In this document: piece after piece, positions 8,178-17,133 of the stretch | Numbering within the stretch: the first letter of the stretch is position 1 | Layout of the letters: every line of letters starts with the position of its first letter | Assembly: GCA_964344495.1 (NCBI GenBank) | Contig: CAYFNI010000008.1 | Span: 1 to 35,896 of the forward strand | Source: UBA6136 sp964344495 | Lineage (GTDB): Bacteria > Pseudomonadota > Gammaproteobacteria > Methylococcales > Methylococcaceae | Length of the DNA: 35,896 nt | Direction: 5' to 3' | Program-made: the position numbers and the translations under genes | Notes under the pieces: generated by a model | Database searches by the model: none | What the model was told of the DNA's origin: nothing | Seen by the model: the letters and a program-made list of their open reading frames with translations, nothing else

Positions 8178-9010
8178 GGGGTCATCGGACCTCGCGCGGG
8201 CAGGGAAGTCAAGTGGGGCATCGAATCTGCGCCGTCGACCTGTCCCCGGTTGAGAAATTCACGCACCGTGGGGTGTTCGGCATGATGCAACAGTTCTCCC
8301 GGCGGTCCCCGGGCAATGATGGTCTTCGATTCGGCATCCAGGAAGATCGAGTCGGTACCAATGCTGAGGATGCTGGACAGGTCATGGGTGACGATGACAG
8401 CGGTGCAGCCGAGGCTCTCGCTGAGATGCAGGATCAGTTCGTCCAGCCGTCGGGCGCTGATCGGATCCAGACCGGCCGAAGGTTCGTCAAAAAACAGGAT
8501 TTCAGGATCCAGTGCCAGTGCCCGCGCCAGTGCCGCCCGCTTCTGCATGCCGCCGCTGATTTCAGCCGGGTAGAAATCCTCAAACCCTGCCAGACCCACC
8601 AGCGCCAGCTTCAGCGCCACCAGTTCCGCGATATCGGCCTTGCTGAGTCGGGTATGGGCGCTGAGCGGGAGGGCGATGTTCTCGGCCAGCGTCATGGCGC
8701 TCCACAGGGCACCGGTCTGGTAGAGAATCCCCATCTTGAGCAGCATTCGGTCACGGTTCGCGGCAGGCAGGTCCCACAAGTCCTCGCCGTCGAAATAGAC
8801 CTGGCCGCTGGCGGGCGCCTTGAGCCCGATCAGATGTCGCAGCAGCGTGCTCTTGCCACAACCACTGCCGCCCATGATGATGAAAATCTCGCCGCGCCGC
8901 ACGGCAAAATCCAGATCGCGCTGGATCAGAAAATCGCCATAGGTCATGGTCAGTCCGCTGACCCGCACGTGGTCTGCGCTGGGGGCGGACGTCGGGGATG
9001 GGCCTGACAT
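8174..9010 (-). CDS. MlaF-like ABC transporter ATP-binding protein of second MCE system
   Basis: 278 residues from the chosen ATG at 9010, five bases after the permease stop. The frame stays open upstream to 9145, but that stretch lies inside the permease gene and is rich in His and Arg like an out-of-frame read. Walker A GGSGCGKST is at residues 47-55, the signature is SGGMQKRAALARAL, and Walker B is ILFFDEPSAGLDPIS. These are the forms seen in MlaF/MCE ATPases rather than in importers. It should power lipid movement with the permease 9016-10155 and the MCE protein 7200-8177. Confidence 0.92.
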   Translation of the reverse strand: MSGPSPTSAPSADHVRVSGLTMTYGDFLIQRDLDFAVRRGEIFIIMGGSGCGKSTLLRHLIGLKAPASGQVYFDGEDLWDLPAANRDRMLLKMGILYQTGALWSAMTLAENIALPLSAHTRLSKADIAELVALKLALVGLAGFEDFYPAEISGGMQKRAALARALALDPEILFFDEPSAGLDPISARRLDELILHLSESLGCTAVIVTHDLSSILSIGTDSIFLDAESKTIIARGPPGELLHHAEHPTVREFLNRGQVDGADSMPHLTSLPARGPMTP

Positions 9011-9015
9011 GGGGG

Positions 9016-10155
9016 TCAGCGCTTGAAGACGTTGAGTGCCGTGACCAGCAGGGTCATCACGGCATCGGAAATGACGATGAAGACGATGCCGGTGACCACG
9101 GCCGAGGTGGTGGCGACACCGACTGCAGTCGCATTGCGCTGGCATTGCAGGCCGCGCATGCAGCCAGCAATGGCCACCAGAATGCCGAACACGGCGCTCT
9201 TGCCGATGCCGACCCAGAAATCCACCAGGCGCAGCCGGTTTTCAATCTGGATCTGATATTCGGAAAACGACACGTCGAACAGACCGGACGCCACCAGTGC
9301 GCCGCCCAGAATGCCGAGCAGGTCGGCGTACAGGCACAGGAACGGGATGGTCAGGAACAGGGCCAGAATCCGTGGCAGGACCAGAAACTCGATGGCCGAG
9401 AAGCCGGAGGTCTTGAGGGCGTCGATTTCGTCATTGACGGTCATCGAGCCCAGTTCGGCAGCATAGGCCGCCCCGGTGCGACCCGCCATGAGAATGGCCG
9501 TCATCATGGCCCCCATCTCGCGTGCCATGCCCAGTCCGACCAGATCGGCGATGAAAATCTGCGCGCCGAACAGCTTGAGCTGCACGGCGCCGACAAAAGC
9601 CAGAATCATGCCGACCAGCACCGCAATCAGGCTGATGATGGGCAAGGCATCCGGCCCGCAGGCCTGCACCAGATTCCAGACATCGCTGGCGCGCAGGCGC
9701 GCCCGGCCGATCAGCAAGCGGCCAAAGGCGAGGCAGGTTTCACCGATAAACTCGGCCAGATGCAGAAAGTCATCCACGACCTCAAGACAATAGGTGCCGA
9801 TGCGGGCCGTGAAACCCACGGCGAGCGGCCGGTGCGGAAGATCTTCCCGCTCCGGCACCGCCCGGGCCAGCGACAGCAGGCCCTGAACACCGTGCGGCAG
9901 GCCCTCCCGGACGATCGTGAACCGGCCGCTCTCCGCCCGGCGAATCAGGCGGGTCAGGAAGGTCAGCAGGACGCTGTCCCAGCGTTCCAGGGCGCGGCAG
10001 TCGAATTCAAGCCGCAGGCCATCGCGGCGGTCTGGCAGCCGCTCGAACACGGTGTCGGCATCTGGCAACTCGGCGCCCAGCACCCAGTCACCCGACAGCC
10101 TGAGCGTAATCCCCTGCGGCGATTGTTCGATCCACGCGAAGCCGGGGCGCGTCAC
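9016..10155 (-). CDS. MlaE-like permease with N-terminal STAS domain
   Basis: About 379 residues when started at the GTG at 10155, two bases after the dehydrogenase stop. The open frame reaches 10491, but the extra part is antisense-like Arg/Gly/Pro-rich sequence. Residues 1-110 resemble a STAS/MlaB domain (GITLRLSGDWVLGAE, LRLEFDCRALERWDS). The rest is the MlaE permease fold: FIADLVGLGMAREMGAMMTA, then GRTGAAYAAELGSMTVNDE and EIDALKTSGFSAIEFLV. It forms the membrane channel of the second MCE system. Fusing MlaB-like and MlaE-like parts in one chain is known in MCE systems and explains why no separate STAS gene is here. Lack of a clear ribosome site suggests coupling to the gene before. Confidence 0.88.
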   Translation of the reverse strand: MTRPGFAWIEQSPQGITLRLSGDWVLGAELPDADTVFERLPDRRDGLRLEFDCRALERWDSVLLTFLTRLIRRAESGRFTIVREGLPHGVQGLLSLARAVPEREDLPHRPLAVGFTARIGTYCLEVVDDFLHLAEFIGETCLAFGRLLIGRARLRASDVWNLVQACGPDALPIISLIAVLVGMILAFVGAVQLKLFGAQIFIADLVGLGMAREMGAMMTAILMAGRTGAAYAAELGSMTVNDEIDALKTSGFSAIEFLVLPRILALFLTIPFLCLYADLLGILGGALVASGLFDVSFSEYQIQIENRLRLVDFWVGIGKSAVFGILVAIAGCMRGLQCQRNATAVGVATTSAVVTGIVFIVISDAVMTLLVTALNVFKR

Positions 10156-10157
10156 GG

Positions 10158-11051
10158 TCAGGGACGTTTGAGGCGGTACAGGGCCGAAATATCGTCCTCG
10201 CCATGGCCGGCGTCGATCAGCGCACGGTAGTGGTTCGAGGTGATCTCGGTCAGGGGAAGTTCCATGTCGAGCGCCGCCGCCATCGCCAGGCAAATGCCCA
10301 GGTCCTTCTGATGCAGGTGCAGCTTGAAGCCGGGTGTGAAGCGGTCGCGGGTCATGGTCGGCCCCCGTTTGTCGAGGAACCAGTTGCCGGCCGCGCCGCC
10401 GGCGATGACCTCGATCAGCTTGTCCATGTCCAGCCCCAGGTGTGCGCCGAAGGCCAGCGCCTCGGTGACGGCTTCGTTGATGCCGGCGCACATGACCTGA
10501 TTGACGGCTTTGGCCGACTGGCCCATGCCGACCTCGCCCAGATGGATCACGCGACTGGCCATGGGGTCGAGCACCGGACGGGCCCGAGCCAGCGTTGCGG
10601 CCGCGCCGCCGACCATGATGGCCAGCGTGCCGTTGCGGGCGCCTTCCATGCCGCCGGTGACCGGGGCGTCAAGGAAGTCGGCGCCGCAGGTGCGTACCCG
10701 GGCAGCCGCGCTGAGCGCGGTGGCGCGGCTGACGGTCGAGCAGTCGATCACGATCTGGCCCGGCCGCAGTGCCGGAGCGATCTGTTCAATGAGGGCCAGC
10801 ACATCGGCATCGGCCGATACGCAGAGGAGCAGGACATCGACCTGTGCGGCGAGGTCGGCGGGGCTCGCCGCGATCGCCACGCCGGTGTCGGCGGCGAAGA
10901 TCAGGCTGCGTTCCGGGCTGCGGTTCCAGACCCCGGCCAGCCGACCTGCAGCCGCGATATGCCGGGCCATGAGCGCGCCCATCGAGCCGAGGCCGATGAA
11001 GCCGGCCTGAAGTTCGTCGGTCACGGCAGGGGCGGCGGACACGGGACTCAT
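10158..11051 (-). CDS. NAD(P)-dependent beta-hydroxyacid dehydrogenase (3-hydroxyisobutyrate dehydrogenase family)
   Basis: 297 residues. The N-terminal Rossmann domain carries GFIGLGSMGALMARHI (about 17-32). The substrate motif is DAPVTGGMEGARNGTLAIMV, and the catalytic Lys lies in GQSAKAVNQ (about residue 180). The C-terminal helical domain has the HQKDLGI motif. Members act on 3-hydroxyisobutyrate, tartronate semialdehyde, or succinate/glyoxylate semialdehydes; the true substrate cannot be read from the sequence. The ATG overlaps the speA stop by 4 bases and the MCE permease follows after 2 bases, so it is in one operon with both. No related catabolic enzymes are nearby, so I give no gene symbol. 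Confidence 0.9.
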   Translation of the reverse strand: MSPVSAAPAVTDELQAGFIGLGSMGALMARHIAAAGRLAGVWNRSPERSLIFAADTGVAIAASPADLAAQVDVLLLCVSADADVLALIEQIAPALRPGQIVIDCSTVSRATALSAAARVRTCGADFLDAPVTGGMEGARNGTLAIMVGGAAATLARARPVLDPMASRVIHLGEVGMGQSAKAVNQVMCAGINEAVTEALAFGAHLGLDMDKLIEVIAGGAAGNWFLDKRGPTMTRDRFTPGFKLHLHQKDLGICLAMAAALDMELPLTEITSNHYRALIDAGHGEDDISALYRLKRP

Positions 11052-12928
11052 TCCTCCAGATAGGTATAGCCGGTGAGGCCGGCCATGAGTTCGGTTTCGA
11101 ACAGCTTGCGCTGTCCCGCCGGGAGGCGGGCTTCGAGGAGTTTCTTGCGGTAGGCGCGTTCCAGCGCTTCCGGATCAATGTGCACGTAGCGCAACATGTC
11201 GTCGGCTCCATCGCCGTGCATTGGATCCACCAGACGATAGCCGCCCCGGCCATCCAGTTCTACGTTGACGGAGTGGGTGTCACCGAACAGGTTATGCATA
11301 TCGCCGAGAATTTCCTGATAGGCGCCGACCAGAAAAATGCCGATCAGGTAAGGTTCGCCCGGGCGCTGTTCGTGCAGCCGCAGGGTGCCTTCAAGGCTCT
11401 GCTGGTCGATGTAGGCGTTGATGCGGCCATCCGAGTCGCAGGTGAGGTCCTGGATGACACCGCGGCGGGTCGGCTCTTCATCCAGCCGCTGCAGCGGCAG
11501 GACCGGGAACACCTGAGCAATCGCCCAGGCGTCGGGCATGGACTGAAACAGCGAGAAGTTGCAGAAGATCTTGTCGGCCAGTCGTTCGTTGAGTTCGTCC
11601 AGCAGTTCCCGGTGCGCCCGCAGGCGCACGTCCAGCCGCCGCTGCACGCCATGCAGGATGGCGGCATTGAGGCGTTCGGCCTCGGCCAGTTCGGACAGTG
11701 TGAGGTTGCCTTGCACGAACATCGCCCGCGCTTCGGCCAAATCGAACTGGGCGTCGTGATAGACCCCCAGCACCGGTTCGGTCGGCAGACGCCGCAGGCA
11801 GTCGGCCAGGTCCTCCAGCGGCTTGGCCGCGGTGGAGACGGGGGCAGTGGCGTCCTCGGGGACCGTTTCGATGTCGGTGATATGCGTGATCAGGACCGCA
11901 TGGTGGGCGCTCATCGCCCGGCCGGACTCGGTGACAAGGTTCGGGTGCGGCAGATTGAATTCGCTGCAGATTTCGTCAAAGGCACGGACGATGCTGTGGG
12001 CGTATTCGTCGATGCTGTAGTTGATCGAGCACTCGCTGGTGGAGCGGGTGCCTTCGTAATCCACACCCAACCCGCCGCCGACGTCAGCAACTTCGATCGC
12101 GGCACCCAGGGCGCGCAGTTCGGCATAGTAGCGGCCGGCTTCGCGCAGGGCGGTCTTGACATCACCGATGTCGGCAATCTGCGAGCCCATGTGGAAGTGC
12201 ATGAGCTTCAGCCAGTCCAGCTTGCCGCTCTCGCCCAGACGCTTGACCAGCCGCAGGATCTCGCCGGTGTGCAGGCCGAACTTGGATTTTTCGCCGCCGC
12301 TGTTCTGCCATTTGCCGGCGCTGATGCTGGACAGCCGAATGCGGACGCCCAGACGGGGCTCTATGTCGAGTGCGGCCGCTTCGGCGAGGACGATATCCAG
12401 TTCCGACAGTTTTTCGATGACGATGTAAACGTCAAGGCCGAGCATGAGCCCGATCAGCGCCACGCGGATGTAGGAGCGATCCTTGTAACCGTTGCAGATC
12501 ACGGTGCCGGCAGGAGACAAGGCAAGGATGGCCAGCAGTTCGGATTTGCTGCCGGCTTCCAGGCCGACCGGATGGGCGCCGTTGTGGATGATGGCGTCGA
12601 CGACGCCCCGTTGCTGATTGACCTTGATCGGGTAGACCGGCGTGTAGTGACCGCGGTAGTCGTACTCCTGTCGGGCGTCGGCAAAGGCCGTATTCAGCCG
12701 AACGATGCGATCGCGCAGGATGTCGGTGAAGCGGACCAGCACCGGCAGGGACAGGCCTTCCTGGCGGACCGACTGGACTACTTCGATCAGGTCGACGGCA
12801 CCGGCCTGGACGTCCCGAGCCGGGTGCACGACGACGTTGCCGCGGTCGTTGATGTCGAAGTAACCCTCGCCCCAATGCTCTATGCCGTAGATGTCACGGG
12901 ATTGGGCGGCGTTCCAGCAGGTGGTCAT
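11048..12928 (-). CDS. speA: Biosynthetic arginine decarboxylase
   Basis: 626 residues, the length of the large PLP-dependent (alanine-racemase-fold) arginine decarboxylases. The PLP lysine is Lys102 in VYPIKVNQQ. Other family stretches are KFGLHTGEIL, LKLMHFHMGSQIADI, EVADVGGGLGVDYEG and LVTESGRAMSAHHAVL. It makes agmatine from arginine as the first step to putrescine. speE is divergent across only 69 bases, so polyamine genes share a control region. An AAAGGA ribosome site precedes the ATG. The gene heads a minus-strand operon that continues, with overlapping stop/start codons, into a dehydrogenase and an MCE lipid transporter. No agmatinase or agmatine deiminase gene is in the window. Confidence 0.97.
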   Translation of the reverse strand: MTTCWNAAQSRDIYGIEHWGEGYFDINDRGNVVVHPARDVQAGAVDLIEVVQSVRQEGLSLPVLVRFTDILRDRIVRLNTAFADARQEYDYRGHYTPVYPIKVNQQRGVVDAIIHNGAHPVGLEAGSKSELLAILALSPAGTVICNGYKDRSYIRVALIGLMLGLDVYIVIEKLSELDIVLAEAAALDIEPRLGVRIRLSSISAGKWQNSGGEKSKFGLHTGEILRLVKRLGESGKLDWLKLMHFHMGSQIADIGDVKTALREAGRYYAELRALGAAIEVADVGGGLGVDYEGTRSTSECSINYSIDEYAHSIVRAFDEICSEFNLPHPNLVTESGRAMSAHHAVLITHITDIETVPEDATAPVSTAAKPLEDLADCLRRLPTEPVLGVYHDAQFDLAEARAMFVQGNLTLSELAEAERLNAAILHGVQRRLDVRLRAHRELLDELNERLADKIFCNFSLFQSMPDAWAIAQVFPVLPLQRLDEEPTRRGVIQDLTCDSDGRINAYIDQQSLEGTLRLHEQRPGEPYLIGIFLVGAYQEILGDMHNLFGDTHSVNVELDGRGGYRLVDPMHGDGADDMLRYVHIDPEALERAYRKKLLEARLPAGQRKLFETELMAGLTGYTYLEE

Positions 12929-12997
12929 GATGAATTCCTTTGATCAGGCCGGCAATTATGTGGAAAATCGCGGCTCATTTCCATGTGAGGTCCCCTG

Positions 12998-13852
12998 ATG
13001 ATCGATCCCGCCGGCTGGTTCACCGAAGTCTATCCCAAACACGGCAGCGCCTTCTCGATGAAGGTCAAGGCCAAGCTGCACGAGGAGCAGACCCCTTTCC
13101 AGAGCATCGAGATCTACGATACCGAGTGGTTCGGCAAGCTGATGATCATCGACGGCTGCACCATGGTGTCCGACCGGGATAACTACCTGTACCACGAGAT
13201 GATGACCCATCCGGTGCTGTATACCCATCCCCGGCCGGAGCGGGTCTGGGTCATCGGTGGCGGCGATTGCGGCAGCCTCAAGGAGGTGCTGCGTCACCCC
13301 GAGGTCAAGCAGGCCATCCAGATTGAGATCGATGAACGTGTCACCCGGCTCGCCGAGGTGCATTTTCCGGACCTGTGTACCTCGAATGATGACCCGCGGG
13401 CGGAGTTGCTGTTCATTGACGGTATTCAGTGGGTCAAGGATGCGGCGGCCGGCAGCGTCGATGTCATCATCGTTGACAGTACCGACCCGGTCGGACCGGC
13501 CGAAGGGCTGTTTAACGAGGCCTTCTACCGGGAGTGCTTCCGCTGCCTCGGCCCGGATGGGATTCTGGTGCAGCAGAGCGAGTCGCCGTTGTTCCATGCT
13601 GATCTGATCGAAGCCATGCACCGGACCATGCGTCAGGCCGGTTTCGGGCATACGCGCAGTTTCTTTTTCCCGCAATGCATCTATCCGTCGGGCTGGTGGA
13701 GTGGCACCATGGCTGGCAAGGGCCCGCTGACTGGCTTCCGCGAGGCGGATGCCGCGGCGCGACCTTTTGCGACGGCGTACTACAACGTCGATATCCACCA
13801 GGCGGCATTTGCCTGTCCGGAGTCGCTGCGGCAGCGACTGGCGGCGTTATAA
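12998..13852 (+). CDS. speE: Spermidine synthase (polyamine aminopropyltransferase)
   Basis: 284 residues. The S-adenosyl-methyltransferase-like fold shows VWVIGGGDCGSLKEVLRH (about 83-100), IEIDERVTRLAEVHFPD, and the catalytic Asp region VDSTDPVGPAEGLFNEAFY. The N-terminal beta domain and gatekeeper region (CTMVSDRDNYLYHEMM) are complete. It moves the aminopropyl group from decarboxylated SAM to putrescine. A GAGG box lies 8 bases before the ATG. It is divergent from speA, making the polyamine pair. speD, needed for decarboxylated SAM, is not in the window. Confidence 0.97.
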   Translation: MIDPAGWFTEVYPKHGSAFSMKVKAKLHEEQTPFQSIEIYDTEWFGKLMIIDGCTMVSDRDNYLYHEMMTHPVLYTHPRPERVWVIGGGDCGSLKEVLRHPEVKQAIQIEIDERVTRLAEVHFPDLCTSNDDPRAELLFIDGIQWVKDAAAGSVDVIIVDSTDPVGPAEGLFNEAFYRECFRCLGPDGILVQQSESPLFHADLIEAMHRTMRQAGFGHTRSFFFPQCIYPSGWWSGTMAGKGPLTGFREADAAARPFATAYYNVDIHQAAFACPESLRQRLAAL

Positions 13853-13882
13853 GCGCCCACATCCCTTAGCGAGGAATCACTC

Positions 13883-14146
13883 ATGGCTGAAAAAGAAATC
13901 AACGAAGCCTTGTTCGCCCTGCGGCAGGAAGTCGAACGGCTGGAGCAGAGTCATCCGGCCGTGAAAGAGCGGCTCGAAGCCTTGCTGATCAAGCTGGAGA
14001 CGCGTCTGGAGGCGGCCGAGGACGATACCCATGTGCATCTGCTGGAAGACGTCAAGCAGGCACTGACCCAGTTCGAGGTCGAGCATCCGCGCGTGACCGG
14101 CATTCTCAATGATCTGATGGTGACGCTCAGCAATCTCGGCATCTGA
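13883..14146 (+). CDS. DUF4404 family small protein
   Basis: 87 residues, nearly all helical by composition: heptads of Leu and charged residues through FALRQEVERLEQSHPAVKER and LLIKLETRLEAAEDDTH, ending GILNDLMVTLSNLGI. It matches the DUF4404 pattern as I remember it; function unknown. A GAGGAA ribosome site precedes the ATG, and it lies 30 bases after speE on the same strand, so the two are probably cotranscribed. The likely structure is a short antiparallel coiled coil, cytoplasmic, since there is no signal or membrane segment. Confidence 0.85.
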   Translation: MAEKEINEALFALRQEVERLEQSHPAVKERLEALLIKLETRLEAAEDDTHVHLLEDVKQALTQFEVEHPRVTGILNDLMVTLSNLGI

Positions 14147-14191
14147 GCCCCTCTGTTGGGGGGGACGGCGTACCTGCAGTCGAAGGGCGGG

Positions 14192-14896
14192 CTACAGCTC
14201 GTCCAGCAGGTGCCGCCCGCTCAGATAGCGCATCTGGCCGGTGATCCAGTCACGCCGATGCAGGACATACGTCGAGGGGCTGCGGGCCTTGAGCAGTTTG
14301 GGGTTGGGCAGAACGGCCGCCAGCAGGGCGGCTTGCGAACTGTTCAGCCGGGCGGCCGAGGTGTTGAAAAACGCGTGGCTTGCGGCTCCGACGCCATAGA
14401 TGCCCTCGCCGAATTCGGCGATGTTCAAATAGACCTCGAGTATCCGCTGTTTCGGCCAGCTCAGTTCAATCAGGGCCGTAAAGTAGGCTTCCAGCACTTT
14501 CCTCAAATAGCTCCGGCTGGGATAGAGGAACAGGTTCTTGGCGGTTTGCTGGCTGATGGTGCTGCCGCCAAACACTTTCTTGCCGGTGCGGTTTCGCTCC
14601 AGCGCCTTGCCGATCGCCTTGAAATCGAACCCGATGTGGTCGACGAAGGTTTGATCTTCGGAAGCCACGACCGCCAGCTTGGCTTGCGGAGAAATGGCCT
14701 CCCACGGCGTCCATCGATATTGGATGCGGTAGTGGCGGTCGCCGTGCATCAGTCCGCCGATTCGGTCGATCAACATGAACATGCTGGTCGGGGGGGGCAC
14801 CCAGCGCAGGACCAGCACCGGCACGGCTGTGAACAGAAACAGATAGATGGCCAGCCGATGGAGCCGGCCCAGCAGTCGGGCGTTCAGGAAAGGCAA
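14192..14896 (-). CDS. mtgA: Monofunctional biosynthetic peptidoglycan transglycosylase
   Basis: 234 residues with a TTG start preceded by a GAGG box. One N-terminal membrane anchor (LAIYLFLFTAVPVLVLRWV, about 15-33) is followed by a GT51 domain. The catalytic Glu is Glu80 in VVASEDQTFVDH. Then come GGSTISQQTAKNLFL, RKVLEAYFTALIELSWPKQ, RILEVYLNIAEFGEGIYGV and QAALLAAVLPNP, the five GT51 motifs. It polymerises lipid II into glycan strands at the periplasmic face. It is transcribed towards the DUF4404 gene with only 45 bases between the two ends. Confidence 0.96.
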   Translation of the reverse strand: MPFLNARLLGRLHRLAIYLFLFTAVPVLVLRWVPPPTSMFMLIDRIGGLMHGDRHYRIQYRWTPWEAISPQAKLAVVASEDQTFVDHIGFDFKAIGKALERNRTGKKVFGGSTISQQTAKNLFLYPSRSYLRKVLEAYFTALIELSWPKQRILEVYLNIAEFGEGIYGVGAASHAFFNTSAARLNSSQAALLAAVLPNPKLLKARSPSTYVLHRRDWITGQMRYLSGRHLLDEL

Positions 14897-15002
14897 GGGT
14901 GCGGGACCTCGTGGCAGTTCGGAACGTAGGAGGGCTGGCCGGGATGGGCGTGGGCCGGATTAACGATTATCGCCGAATCCGATCCGAGAGTATTCGAGAA
15001 GC

Positions 15003-15034
15003 AAAAAAAAGCCGGGTGACGTACCCGGCTTTTT
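15003..15034 (-). terminator. Rho-independent terminator after fbaA
   Basis: GCCGGGT (15011-15017) pairs perfectly with ACCCGGC (15023-15029) around a five-base loop, flanked by eight A on one side (15003-15010) and five T on the other. Read on the minus strand the stem is followed by eight T, as expected for the end of fbaA transcription, 19 bases past its stop. The symmetric A/T flanks let it work on both strands. Confidence 0.92.
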
Positions 15035-15052
15035 GTCCCGAGAGGAACGCGC

Positions 15053-16132
<1,080 letters not shown>

Positions 16133-16169
16133 CTCGGAATTCCGTAATGGCAGGTTTTGGGAGCCGGCA

Positions 16170-16178
16170 ATCATATCA
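16170..16178 (-). promoter_or_regulatory. Possible extended -10 promoter of fbaA
   Basis: On the minus strand this reads TGATATGAT, an extended -10 form (TGnTATGAT), 37 bases before the fbaA ATG. No good -35 box lies at the proper distance, which extended -10 promoters can do without. Sequence match only. Confidence 0.4.
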
Positions 16179-16229
16179 GATGCCAGCGCAGGGGAGGCGT
16201 TTTAATTCAGCAACAAAGCCGGCGTTAAG

Positions 16230-16258
16230 TTGACTGATCCGGGGCGGGTGGCCAGAAT
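16230..16258 (+). promoter_or_regulatory. Sigma-70-like promoter of the mla operon
   Basis: TTGACT (16230-16235), a 17-base spacer and CAGAAT (16253-16258) give a good -35 and a fair -10. The predicted start near 16265 leaves a leader of about 30 bases before mlaF. It is the only clear box pair in the fbaA/mlaF divergent gap on this strand. Confidence 0.55.
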
Positions 16259-16296
16259 AGACCGCTTCAGGTCAGTCAAAGAAGCGTATTTTTCGA

Positions 16297-17133
16297 GTGT
16301 TGAACCGGCGCATGCTCCCCCAGCCCACTACCGACGAAGTTCTCATCTCGATACGCGGACTTTCCTTCAGTCGCGGCTCGCGCACGATTTTCGACAATGT
16401 CTCGCTGGATATCCCCAGGGGACGCATCACGGCCATCATGGGGCCTAGTGGCACCGGCAAGACGACGCTCCTCAAGCTGATCGGTGGCCAGTTGCGGCCT
16501 GATGCCGGCATCATCAGGGTCGATGGCATCGACGTCCACAGTCTTGGGCTGGTCGAGTTGTATGAGTTCCGCAAGCGCATGGGGATGCTGTTCCAGAGCG
16601 GTGCGCTGCTGACCGATCTCAGCGTGTTCGACAACGTCGCCTTCCCGCTGCGCGAACACACCGGTTTGCCGGAATCCATGATCCGCTCTCTGGTGCTGAT
16701 GAAGCTGGAAGCTGTCGGCCTGCGCGGCGCACGGGATCTGATGCCGACCCAGTTGTCCGGGGGCATGGCGCGGCGGGTCGCCATGGCCAGAGCCATCGCC
16801 CTGGATCCGATGATGCTGATGTATGACGAGCCGTTCACCGGTCAGGACCCGATCTCCATGGGCGTGCTGGTAAAGCTGATTCATGATTTGAATAACGAAC
16901 TGGGGCTGAGCAGCATCGTGGTGTCGCACGACGTTGAGGAAACTGCCGCAATCGCCGATTACATCTACCTCATTTCAGAGGGCAAGGTGGTCGGTGAGGG
17001 GGCGCCGGCCGAAATTCGGGCGTCTGAATCGCCGTGGGTGCAACAATTCATGCGCGGTGCGCCGGATGGTCCGGTGCCGTTCCATTATCCGGCCGCCGAT
17101 TACCGAACCGATCTGCTGGGGGCTGGGGCATGA
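16297..17133 (+). CDS. mlaF: Phospholipid ABC transporter ATP-binding protein MlaF
   Basis: 278 residues from GTG 16297; an ATG at 16312 (MLPQPTTDE) is an equally possible start. Walker A GPSGTGKTT is at about 49-57, the signature is LSGGMARRVAMARAI, and Walker B is MMLMYDEPFTGQDPIS. The residues just before and after (ISIRGLSFSRGSRTIFDNVS) fit MlaF rather than other ABC ATPases. It powers phospholipid movement between the membranes to keep outer-membrane asymmetry. The ATGA overlap with mlaE shows coupling. Confidence 0.96.
   Translation: MLNRRMLPQPTTDEVLISIRGLSFSRGSRTIFDNVSLDIPRGRITAIMGPSGTGKTTLLKLIGGQLRPDAGIIRVDGIDVHSLGLVELYEFRKRMGMLFQSGALLTDLSVFDNVAFPLREHTGLPESMIRSLVLMKLEAVGLRGARDLMPTQLSGGMARRVAMARAIALDPMMLMYDEPFTGQDPISMGVLVKLIHDLNNELGLSSIVVSHDVEETAAIADYIYLISEGKVVGEGAPAEIRASESPWVQQFMRGAPDGPVPFHYPAADYRTDLLGAGA

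Noticed and set aside
9011..9145. Upstream extension of the second MlaF-like ATPase
   Set aside because: It overlaps the permease gene and shows no family sequence; the ATG at 9010 is five bases after the permease stop.
10156..10491. Upstream extension of the STAS-MlaE-like permease
   Set aside because: The extra residues lie inside the dehydrogenase gene and are Arg/Gly-rich; the STAS domain starts right after the GTG at 10155.
11180..12943. 587-codon plus-strand open frame opposite speA
   Set aside because: Composition is typical of an antisense read and it shows no family motif; speA on the other strand is complete.
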